Source of the DNA: a virus | DNA length: 20,500 nucleotides | Strand: one strand, 5' to 3' | Virus record (IMG/VR): IMGVR_UViG_3300028548_000482 | Span: 1-20,500 of that record | Part shown: positions 14,631 through 20,500 of the stretch, piece by piece | Layout: each line of letters starts with the position of its first letter | Position numbering within the stretch: the stretch's first letter is position 1 | Position numbers and translations under genes: made by a program | Notes under the pieces: generated by a model | What the model was told of the DNA's origin: nothing | Database searches by the model: none | What the model saw: only the letters and a program-made list of their open reading frames with translations

Positions 14631-15277
14631 ATACTATACCACACTGTCTCCGTAGGGAAACGTCCTGCATCCATAGCAATAGCATCAGACATAGTAGACT
14701 TAGCCATGCTGTACAAGGTTGCACTTGAAGTTCCGCCAGTCTCCCCACGTTCTTCAGCAGCCATGGCGTGAGCAAACTGAACGATAGGTAAAAAAGGAAT
14801 TTCAATTACTTCCGAACCTGTAGTAAAGTCATCACTTCTGTCAACAGTTAAAAAGGTAAGGTCGTATACTTTGTCAGGGATAGGATACACTTGGAAATTC
14901 ATGCCCCCTGCACTTTCATTATAACCAGTAAAGACATAATTATCTGGAACACTTTGAGCAGCAGGGTTTATAAACTTGTCTTCCTGTAACTCACGTTGAG
15001 TACCCATGTTTACAAAACACTTTTCAGTGTTGTTAGTTACTTCTAAAGTTGTGAACATTTGAGAACTGCCAACTAAAGTGTAAGCACGTTGGCCTACTAC
15101 AGTGGGTATAGTTGTTTCTTTACGCAGGTCTGACCAGTTCCAAGTGTCCTCTACTAATCGTTTAGCATCGTTTACAAACTCACCTATCAGTTTAGAGTAC
15201 GCGCTGGTGTTGGGAGACGCTACTTCATCCTCCCGCAACCTACGAAGTACTTTATTAATTGCTTCTAAATATGTCAT
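14627..15277 (-). CDS. Tail adaptor / tail tubular protein A-like
   Basis: A 216-residue protein that begins MTYLEAINKVLRRLREDEV, followed by KLIGEFVNDAKRLVEDTWNW and an ETTIPTVVGQRAYTL strand. An N-terminal helix pair, a W-x-W/W-S-D segment, a beta domain and a C-terminal helix rich in Ala and Glu (VQFAHAMAAEERGE) match the layout of gp11-type tail adaptors, in which the ring joins the portal to the nozzle. Direct similarity to T7 gp11 is too low for me to claim from reading alone; its position immediately before the nozzle-like gene is the second argument. Its ATG shares one base with the stop of the 1004-residue gene. It may be annotated elsewhere as hypothetical structural protein. Confidence 0.68.
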   Translation of the reverse strand: MTYLEAINKVLRRLREDEVASPNTSAYSKLIGEFVNDAKRLVEDTWNWSDLRKETTIPTVVGQRAYTLVGSSQMFTTLEVTNNTEKCFVNMGTQRELQEDKFINPAAQSVPDNYVFTGYNESAGGMNFQVYPIPDKVYDLTFLTVDRSDDFTTGSEVIEIPFLPIVQFAHAMAAEERGETGGTSSATLYSMAKSTMSDAIAMDAGRFPTETVWYSI

Positions 15278-18200
15278 TATACATTCCTATCAAAAGTGCT
15301 TGCAAAGGGGTCGTCATCAAAATCATATAATTCTTCTTCGGGTTTTTCTTTAGGCATATCCTGAGTAAGAAGCTCTACTAAGCTAAAGTCTCTATCTTTA
15401 AACTTAAACAGCTCACGACCAAAGAGGGCGCTCGTAGTTCTAGTACCTTGATTCATGCCAAAGTCTAAGTCAAAACTAGGTAAGTCTATACTAGGTACGT
15501 CTATACTAGGTACGTCTATACTAGGTAAGTCTACACTAGGTACGTCTACACTAGGTACGTCTATGTCTTCGACAAACTCTTTAACAGGCTCGATAACAGC
15601 GTCATCTATAGCAGAACCTGCGTCTCTCACCACGTCCTCTATCATTGAACCAGTATCTTCTACTACTTCTTTAACAGGTTCAATAAGAGCATCATCTATA
15701 GCAGAACCAGTGTCTGTTACCACGTCTTCTATCATTGAACCAGTGTCTTTTACTACTTCCAAAGCAGGGTCTACAACTGTGTCTCCAACTTTATCAATAA
15801 CAGCATCTGCTCCATCAACAATAGGTTCTATAGCATCAGCAACATTATCCTTCTGGTCATCAATGAAACTTCCTACATTTCTAATAGTGTCTTCTAGCCA
15901 AGCGACATCAAAGTCAACAGGGAAGTCAAAATCAAAAGTAAAGCCTTCGTTAAGATTAAGTTCTAAGTCTCCAAAACTACCGCCTTCCTCTATGTACTTA
16001 ACAAAACCATCTTCCATTGCTTGTTGAATAGAGCCAGTACTATAATAAGTAGTAGTAGCTTTCTTTAGACCTACTAAGAAATCAGGGTCGCTTGATACTG
16101 TTTCAGGGATACCTAAGTCTGTTAATGATGAAGTCAGCCACTCATCTGTAACTACTACACTAGCGAAGGCCATGAGGTCTTGGTCAATAATTGCATTAAC
16201 AGCACCAATAGTTTCAGCAGGAGTAAGATGACCAATGCCTGTGTCTTCCGTTATGGCACCAGTAGACTTTAAAAGCACAGGAGCAATGGCTTTCCAATCT
16301 TCGCTGTTGCCCTCTCCTTTTAAAATATTCAGAGCAGCAGGAGTACCAGAGTAAAGACCGCCAGTTAGCCAGTTTAAACCTACAGTTTTAATAGCACCCT
16401 TTAATTCATCTTCTAAACCACCTTCGTACCATTCTTCTTTTTCAGGTATTTCTTGACCTTCCACTGTAGAACTAAAACGAACATTACCTGCATCTAAACG
16501 AGCTATCTGTTCACGCCTTTCATTCCACTCGTCAGAACCTTGAGCAAAGCTAGTAGGGCTATCCGTACCATAGTCGGCTTCTAAGTCTAAGCCGTTGTGT
16601 CTGGCGTAGTTAATCTCTGTTTGAGTGTATTCTTTATCTTCTAACTCAGGGAACTCAAGTACACGATAGTCTTCGTATATGTTATTACCTGTTCTATACG
16701 TGCCGTCTTCTAGTTGACTTATAACCGCACCGTCTTTAACAAGGTTTGAAACAACGGAGCGTTTGTAGCTCTCTTCGTCAATACTTCCGTCAGCTAATAA
16801 CTTACTTAAATAAGCGTTTCGAGTATCAATGTCTAACGCATAATAAGCTTCGTTAAAAGTTTCTGTGTCGCCTCCAATTAAAGCGTCTAAGCCACTAAAG
16901 GTCTGTGTATATTGTTCTTCCTTTTTAGTGTCGTACAGGTCATACACCTTATAACCTAAGTCAGCATCCTCATTATAAAAACTATCTACTGCGTTTTCAA
17001 ACACACCAAACGCGCCTTCCTTAGACCTGACCCCTTGTAAATCAAAAGGCTCCTCTTCAAAGGAATCTGAAAAGATAGAAATTTCTTCTTCGGTATAACC
17101 CGCATCCGTTAGTAATTCTTCGTATTCTCCTAACACGGCTGAATTTGTGCTTTCTCCTTCTTGGCTTCTACGTAAGCCATCATAATACCGTTCTAAGTCT
17201 TGTGTAGTATAGTCACCGTTAAGGTATGCTTCCTTTAAAAGACTTACATTTTTGTCGAAACCTATATTATTTATAGCGCCAAAAGCGTCAGCACCTTGAG
17301 TACCAAAGTTATATATATCTTTTGCAGCTTCTTGACGTGCTTCCCAGTTAGCTTGTTTCTCTTCTTCCGTAGCGTTAGCCCACTGTTCGTCCGTAAGTTG
17401 TAAATCATTAATACCGGCATTGAGCCAAGCATTACTAGCGTCAACACGACGATAAGCGTAAGGGTCGCCTTGGATACTTTCTATTTGATTAGTTTGATAA
17501 TTAAAGAAAGAACCTGCGGGTATGTCTAAATCTTCAGGGTTTAAAGGGTCTGTACCATAATGTATATACCCCGCATCCCCAGGGTTTGGCATATTCTGCC
17601 CACCAAGTGTTACAGTGCCGCCACCAGTTGTGACAATTGTGTCGCCTACTTCAGCGCCTTGACTGGCTAGACTATAACTACCATTTAATTGGGAGTAACC
17701 TTGATTTAATAGATTGTCGCTGTTAAATGTGCCAGAAGCTATTGTTGTAGGAGCGCCCCCATCTACTCCTTGCATACCTACTGACCATTGAGGAGGGTCA
17801 CCGTTTTCCCAGTTCAAAGGGTTCCAAGGGCTGTCTAGCCAAGAACCTAACCAATCTCCTGCGGCTGACATTAATGTGCCATCGTAGACTGCACTACCTA
17901 TCTGCCATATAGGAGTTTTTTGAATAAAATTAGACGCGGCCTCTGGTACACCTGCTATAAAGTCGTTAATACCTTGTCGTATTTCTTGGAAAGTAGGAAC
18001 GCCTCTACGTCCTTCGTCAAAGGTATTAAAGGGGTCTACACCACCCATGTCGTATTCGTCAACATTGAGCCAAGGAGTAAAGTTTCCAGTGCCTTGCCCT
18101 ACCGCTCCTGCCCCTGACTGGTTCTGAGTAGGGTTGGGGTTGCTTTGTTGATTGTTGCCACCCTGATTAGTAGGTAAACCTGTCTCAGCAAAAGGGTTAT

Positions 18201-18291
18201 AACTGTTGTCATATACTGAGAAGTTATTATTACCACCTTGACCGGTACCTGTGGTATAAGTACCGCCGTTGTTAGTCACACCTCTGGACAT
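15277..18291 (-). CDS. 1004-residue low-complexity virion protein with tandem repeats, function unknown
   Basis: The largest gene of the window. I do not recognise a family. Residues 1-72 are rich in Asn, Gln, Gly and Thr. Residues about 300-640 are strongly acidic and helical, with many short Glu/Asp/Tyr runs. Residues about 842-906 contain a 30-residue unit repeated twice plus a partial third, with DTGSMIEDVV and GSAIDDALIEPVKE in each unit; it looks amphipathic. Residues about 909-939 are a pentapeptide array of the form (V/I)-D-(V/L)-P-S. The end is mixed, with DPFASTFDRNV echoing DPFNTF near residue 86. No catalytic motif or membrane segment is apparent. It lies between the 3TM holin and the tail adaptor-like gene, and shares one base with each. 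A structural or ejected role is likely from place only. Confidence 0.85.
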   Translation of the reverse strand: MSRGVTNNGGTYTTGTGQGGNNNFSVYDNSYNPFAETGLPTNQGGNNQQSNPNPTQNQSGAGAVGQGTGNFTPWLNVDEYDMGGVDPFNTFDEGRRGVPTFQEIRQGINDFIAGVPEAASNFIQKTPIWQIGSAVYDGTLMSAAGDWLGSWLDSPWNPLNWENGDPPQWSVGMQGVDGGAPTTIASGTFNSDNLLNQGYSQLNGSYSLASQGAEVGDTIVTTGGGTVTLGGQNMPNPGDAGYIHYGTDPLNPEDLDIPAGSFFNYQTNQIESIQGDPYAYRRVDASNAWLNAGINDLQLTDEQWANATEEEKQANWEARQEAAKDIYNFGTQGADAFGAINNIGFDKNVSLLKEAYLNGDYTTQDLERYYDGLRRSQEGESTNSAVLGEYEELLTDAGYTEEEISIFSDSFEEEPFDLQGVRSKEGAFGVFENAVDSFYNEDADLGYKVYDLYDTKKEEQYTQTFSGLDALIGGDTETFNEAYYALDIDTRNAYLSKLLADGSIDEESYKRSVVSNLVKDGAVISQLEDGTYRTGNNIYEDYRVLEFPELEDKEYTQTEINYARHNGLDLEADYGTDSPTSFAQGSDEWNERREQIARLDAGNVRFSSTVEGQEIPEKEEWYEGGLEDELKGAIKTVGLNWLTGGLYSGTPAALNILKGEGNSEDWKAIAPVLLKSTGAITEDTGIGHLTPAETIGAVNAIIDQDLMAFASVVVTDEWLTSSLTDLGIPETVSSDPDFLVGLKKATTTYYSTGSIQQAMEDGFVKYIEEGGSFGDLELNLNEGFTFDFDFPVDFDVAWLEDTIRNVGSFIDDQKDNVADAIEPIVDGADAVIDKVGDTVVDPALEVVKDTGSMIEDVVTDTGSAIDDALIEPVKEVVEDTGSMIEDVVRDAGSAIDDAVIEPVKEFVEDIDVPSVDVPSVDLPSIDVPSIDVPSIDLPSFDLDFGMNQGTRTTSALFGRELFKFKDRDFSLVELLTQDMPKEKPEEELYDFDDDPFASTFDRNV
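15476..15565. repeat. 15-bp tandem repeat array (six units)
   Basis: Six adjacent 15-base units of the form CTAGGTA(A/C)GTCTA(T/C)(A/G), starting at 15476, 15491, 15506, 15521, 15536 and 15551. They differ at only two or three positions. Read on the - strand they encode the pentapeptide array (V/I)D(V/L)PS in the C-terminal region of the 1004-residue protein. The length, a multiple of three, keeps the frame, so copy number could vary without breaking the gene. Confidence 0.95.
15571..15765. repeat. 90-bp imperfect repeat (two units plus partial third)
   Basis: Matching segments recur exactly 90 bases apart: CTTTAACAGG at 15579 and 15669, CATCTATAGCAGAACC at 15603 and 15693, and TCTATCATTGAACCAGT near 15639 and 15729. 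Each unit encodes 30 residues of the large protein (EPVKE, EDTGSMIEDVV, GSAIDDA). The two copies differ by scattered silent and replacement changes, so this duplication is older than the neighbouring 15-base array. Confidence 0.9.
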
Positions 18292-18674
18292 TACTTAACT
18301 CCCTTTGTCTTTTCGTATGTACGTAAACCACCTAAACCAAGCATACCCATAAGAACAGGTATCATAGTAGATAAGTCTACAAGGGGTATAGTGATTGGAG
18401 AACTGGATAAAGCAAGCGCAAAGTTTGCCATCGGTATAACCAAGAAGTTACCGGCCATGCCCAAACAACACGTCCAACCAACAGCCGGTCTCCAACCTGC
18501 GACAAAGAAGCTATCATGCTTTGCTTCAACCTTGTTTACCTCTATCTGTGCCTGTGCTATCGTGTGTGCTTGTGTTGCAATCTCGTGCGCTATACGTTGC
18601 CTAGTATCAGCGTCAGGGATTACCTTGTCTAGTATAGTTGTTACAGGCGCTATAAGCGCACGAATGATTGACAT
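18291..18674 (-). CDS. 3TM-type phage holin (GTA holin family)
   Basis: A 127-residue membrane protein. Residues 20-55 form a charged amphipathic helix (DADTRQRIAHEIATQAH). The signature AGWRPAVGWTC at 59-69 is the hallmark I associate with the 3TM holin family found in marine phages and gene transfer agents. Hydrophobic segments lie at about 63-90 and 103-118, and the end is basic (RTYEKTKGVK). In the family these proteins make lesions in the inner membrane so that the endolysin can reach the wall. Its ATG overlaps the stop of the small holin by one base, so the two are probably translated together. No endolysin gene is next to it. Confidence 0.85.
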   Translation of the reverse strand: MSIIRALIAPVTTILDKVIPDADTRQRIAHEIATQAHTIAQAQIEVNKVEAKHDSFFVAGWRPAVGWTCCLGMAGNFLVIPMANFALALSSSPITIPLVDLSTMIPVLMGMLGLGGLRTYEKTKGVK

Positions 18675-18838
18675 TACTTTCTTCCTCTAAGTTCCATAAC
18701 TGTGTCTGATTCCCAAATGCGTAAACCCATCCAAACAATTGTGAACAGGGATGCGACTGGTGGCAGCCAAGCAGCTAAGGACAACACACCTGTTGACACT
18801 GCTGCTATATCTAACATTTCTTTAGTTTCCTCTACCAT
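18674..18838 (-). CDS. Small class II-type holin (54 aa)
   Basis: A 54-residue protein from ATG 18838, with AGGA eight bases before it. The sequence opens with a short acidic helix (MVEETKEMLD), then IAAVSTGVLSLAAWLPPVAS and LFTIVWMGLRIWESDTV. Two short membrane segments joined by a proline turn, and the I-W/Y-E-x-D-T end, fit the small holins of T7-like marine phages (the T7 gp17.5 role: timing of lysis). The frame is too short for many gene finders. It shares one base (TAATG) with the 3TM holin gene downstream. Confidence 0.85.
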   Translation of the reverse strand: MVEETKEMLDIAAVSTGVLSLAAWLPPVASLFTIVWMGLRIWESDTVMELRGRK

Positions 18839-18854
18839 GATTAAATCCTTTTAG

Positions 18855-19139
18855 TTAGTCATCGCTGTCCGTAACAACTTTTGTAAAGTTATTTGAAGTA
18901 AAAACTTCTGAATAGTCTTGCCCTTCTTCTATAATAAAAGGCAACCCAGAAGCCTCTAAAGCCTCAAACTCTTCTGTTAGAAAAGGGCCGTAACTTGTCC
19001 AGTACTTGCGATTAAAAGAACCTTTAAGTTCTATTTTAAAAAGGTTTAAGCCGTCGCTGTTACCGTACAGTTCAGAAATAACTTCTTGAGCCTGTGCTTT
19101 GCTAGAGTCTTTTACAATAATAGTAGCATAAGTATTCAT
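18855..19139 (-). CDS. Hypothetical protein (94 aa)
   Basis: A 94-residue soluble acidic protein that I do not recognise. It begins MNTYATIIVKDSSKAQAQEV, suggesting a beta strand followed by a helix as in small alpha/beta (ferredoxin-like) folds, and later has WTSYGPFLTEEFEALEASG and an acidic tail (VVTDSDD). No catalytic residues or membrane segment are visible. The ATG overlaps the stop of the LamG-like gene by one base, and the small holin gene follows 16 bases after its stop. It lies between capsid-associated and lysis genes, so it could belong to either group. Confidence 0.72.
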   Translation of the reverse strand: MNTYATIIVKDSSKAQAQEVISELYGNSDGLNLFKIELKGSFNRKYWTSYGPFLTEEFEALEASGLPFIIEEGQDYSEVFTSNNFTKVVTDSDD

Positions 19140-19924
19140 TATAAAGATACTCCTGATTTCCCTGCAAGGTAAGTTTCAATGAGTGAGATGTCGACTGCAC
19201 TTGAGACAGTATTTCTAATAATCAGACCGTAGATAAAACCAGTTAATCCTAAACTTCCGGCGTCTGCTCTAGCGCCGATGTTAATAGGTTTGTTGTTATA
19301 GTTTCCTGTGCCTTGGTCGTTTGTAGGAGTAGCTTCATCGTCACCATCAACTCTAAAGGTCAACTGGTCAGCACTTATATCACTTGTTCCTAACAACACG
19401 TTTGTTGTAGGAGAGTTAAAAGGAGTGCCTGTTCCGTTTACTATGTTTGAACCTTTAGAGGAGTAACGCCACAACGTGTTAGCAGCAAACAAACGGAAAG
19501 TGCCGTTGTGACCGCTTATAGTAGCAGACAGTTCAGCTACAACTTGGCTACCTGTTCCAGTTTTTCTACAGGCCGCAGCAACTGTCATTGTGTCTGTACC
19601 TGTAAAGTCTACACTGCCTGTCTGTAAACCCTGAGCGCCTGCAAACTCTAAGTAGTATAAACCACCTGCCTCTCTTAAGGTAGGTCGGTCATTCGCAGTA
19701 GCTTGTATAGCAGTGTTACCCTTGCCAGACTTATCTTCAATATAGCCTACAGGGGAGCCTACAGCCGCAGCAACTGTGCCGTCAGATACTTGTTTCATGG
19801 TGGAGAGGTCGGAAGGGTCATACCAAGCACCCTGCTCGCTGTTAGCAAACAGGTTTAAAGGGTTCCATTCAAAGGCCCCAGAAGACTTAGTAGCACCTAG
19901 TCTGTTTACACCTAAACTGTACAT
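19139..19924 (-). CDS. LamG/concanavalin A-like virion surface protein
   Basis: A 261-residue protein. Residues 33-43 contain AWYDPSDLSTM, followed by SPVGYIEDKSGKGNTAIQATANDRPTL and LYYLEFAGAQGLQTG. This succession (a W-Y-D-P-S-D-L, a D-K-S-G-x-G-N, an R-P-T-x, a Y-L-x-F-x-G) is familiar from phage proteins with a concanavalin A-like jelly-roll that bind sugars. The remainder is beta-rich with Gly and Thr, and ends in a short helix (SLIETYLAGKSG). The position just after the capsid gene suggests a head decoration or a virion surface protein for attachment to glycans. Sugar binding is inferred from the family. Confidence 0.8.
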   Translation of the reverse strand: MYSLGVNRLGATKSSGAFEWNPLNLFANSEQGAWYDPSDLSTMKQVSDGTVAAAVGSPVGYIEDKSGKGNTAIQATANDRPTLREAGGLYYLEFAGAQGLQTGSVDFTGTDTMTVAAACRKTGTGSQVVAELSATISGHNGTFRLFAANTLWRYSSKGSNIVNGTGTPFNSPTTNVLLGTSDISADQLTFRVDGDDEATPTNDQGTGNYNNKPINIGARADAGSLGLTGFIYGLIIRNTVSSAVDISLIETYLAGKSGVSL

Positions 19925-19927
19925 GAC

Positions 19928-20227
19928 TTACTTCATCGCCGTGAGGTGTGTGCTACCTGAAGCGCCTCCAGTAATAAAGGAAAAGACATCGCCAGTAACT
20001 GCATGAACGTATTCAATAACGTTTGCGGGAAGGAGAGTAGAGTTGACTGTAGCAGTACCCTGTAATGTGTAATGTACATCAACAGTAGAAACAAGACGTA
20101 CAACACGCGTACCTTCCGATACAGCAGTAGCAGAGACAGCGGAACCTGAGACAGATTTACGCTCGGTTGCGGTTGGACGTAGAACTTGGATTGGTTTTGA
20201 ATTTGCATCAATTGCTAGTGTGGACAT
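19928..20227 (-). CDS. Small capsid-adjacent structural protein (99 aa)
   Basis: A 99-residue beta-rich protein with AGGA about nine bases before its ATG. The order VLRPTATERKSVSGSA, then EGTRVVRLVSTVDVHYTL, then LLPANVIEYVHAVTGDVFSFI, and an end with HLTAM, is a pattern I recall from small proteins coded just after the capsid in many marine phages. It is rich in Val, Thr and Ser, has few charged residues, and is probably a compact beta sandwich. A head decoration or minor virion role is likely from its place; no function is proven to me. It is the first gene after the terminator that follows the capsid gene. Confidence 0.75.
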   Translation of the reverse strand: MSTLAIDANSKPIQVLRPTATERKSVSGSAVSATAVSEGTRVVRLVSTVDVHYTLQGTATVNSTLLPANVIEYVHAVTGDVFSFITGGASGSTHLTAMK

Positions 20228-20273
20228 AATAGTTTTCCTATGTTTATATAAGAAGGCGCGAAGGCCCGAAAGT

Positions 20274-20301
20274 AAAAAAGAGGCTCCCTTATGGAAGCCC
20301 C
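20274..20301 (-). terminator. Strong intrinsic terminator after the capsid gene
   Basis: On the - strand GGGGCTTCC (20301-20293), loop ATAA (20292-20289) and GGGAGCCTC (20288-20280) form a nine-pair stem with two G-U pairs, followed by six T (20279-20274). It lies 13 bases after the stop of the probable capsid gene and before the next structural gene, the same place as T-phi in T7. It probably lowers transcription of the genes downstream compared with the capsid. Confidence 0.9.
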
Positions 20302-20313
20302 TTAGTTTGTTAC

Positions 20314-20500
20314 TTAGCCATTTACAGCTAGTGAGAAGCCTGCGTCTGGACGTAAAACCTTAACACCGTACAGAGTATCAGCAGTGTACAGAGTGCTTAG
20401 GAACTCTTGCTTGTACTGAGTCTGTGAACGAATAGCCTGTTGCTCTGCAAGAACATAAGTGTCCTTGTGCAGAAGCTGAGCTGAACGAATACGTCCACCA
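20314..20500 (-). CDS. Probable major capsid protein, C-terminal end (rest outside window)
   Basis: The C-terminal 61 residues of a gene that continues past the right edge. It starts in the window with GGRIRSAQLLHKDTYVLAEQ and ends TADTLYGVKVLRPDAGFSLA-VNG. The LYGVK-LRP-AG ending is one I recall from major capsid proteins of marine podoviruses with the HK97 fold. A strong terminator follows, as after T7 gene 10, and small surface proteins come next. The gene is too incomplete to show the fold itself, so capsid identity rests on the ending and on the neighbourhood. Confidence 0.68.
   Translation of the reverse strand, partial: GGRIRSAQLLHKDTYVLAEQQAIRSQTQYKQEFLSTLYTADTLYGVKVLRPDAGFSLAVNG

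Noticed and set aside
15476-15565. Tandem 15-base repeats as a CRISPR array or iteron origin
   Set aside because: Units are contiguous without spacers and encode an in-frame pentapeptide array in a gene, so a coding explanation is enough.
15455-16027. Open frame of 190 codons on the + strand, rich in Ser/Thr repeats
   Set aside because: It is the antisense shadow of the repeat region of the 1004-residue gene, where tandem units keep several frames open.
19933-20211. Second - strand frame (92 codons) overlapping the 99-residue gene
   Set aside because: Hydrophobic, Leu-rich out-of-frame translation without its own ribosome binding site; the 99-residue frame has both a site and family-like sequence.
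20236-20260. TATATAA-like box before the 99-residue gene as a promoter
   Set aside because: No matching -35 element or repeated phage promoter consensus could be seen; AT-rich spacer is an equal explanation.

Overview
This window looks like part of the genome of a virulent, short-tailed, T7-related bacteriophage (podovirus). Both sides are packed with genes. Two gene blocks on opposite strands point at each other and meet at about 5.4 kb. The left block (+ strand, 1-5391) is for DNA metabolism. The right block (- strand, 20500 down to 5466) is for virion structure and lysis. A T7-type DNA polymerase, a T7-type endonuclease I and a cobalamin-dependent (class II) ribonucleotide reductase, with structural genes on the opposite strand, best fit the marine cobavirus/Zobellviridae type of podovirus that infects alphaproteobacteria such as Rhodobacteraceae. 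That placement is inferred from gene content and layout, not from a database comparison.

Left block, in order: the C-terminal polymerase domain of a family A DNA polymerase (cut by the window edge); a small PD-(D/E)XK-like protein; a Cas4/RecB-like exonuclease with a cysteine cluster; a T7 gp3-like endonuclease I; a 48-residue acidic protein; a DUF3310 protein; a small membrane protein; a 45-residue HGGKGS protein; and the class II ribonucleotide reductase. Most neighbours overlap by 1 to 40 bases, so this is one tightly coupled operon. The likely logic is that the nucleases degrade host DNA and resolve phage replication intermediates, the reductase converts ribonucleotides to deoxyribonucleotides, and the polymerase consumes them. 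A G+C hairpin at about 5446-5460 separates the two convergent blocks.

Right block, in order of transcription (right to left): the end of a probable major capsid protein; a strong intrinsic terminator at the place where T7 has T-phi; a small capsid-adjacent protein; a LamG/concanavalin-like protein; a 94-residue unknown; a class II-type small holin; a 3TM-type holin; a 1004-residue protein with DNA-level tandem repeats; a tail adaptor-like protein (gp11 position); a tail nozzle-like protein (gp12 position); a tail fibre with an S74 intramolecular chaperone; a Gly/Gln-rich virion protein; and three large probable ejection proteins, two with membrane-type segments and acidic ends. No endolysin, spanin, integrase, tRNA, CRISPR array or insertion sequence is visible in the window.

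No stretch of 300 bases lacks a gene. The largest gaps are 5392-5465 and 20228-20313, and both hold terminators. Nothing here is clearly a wholly new system. The points most worth a second look are the repeat-bearing 1004-residue protein, the last virion gene with its pretoxin-like hydrophobic linker, and the run of three nucleases feeding a B12-dependent reductase.
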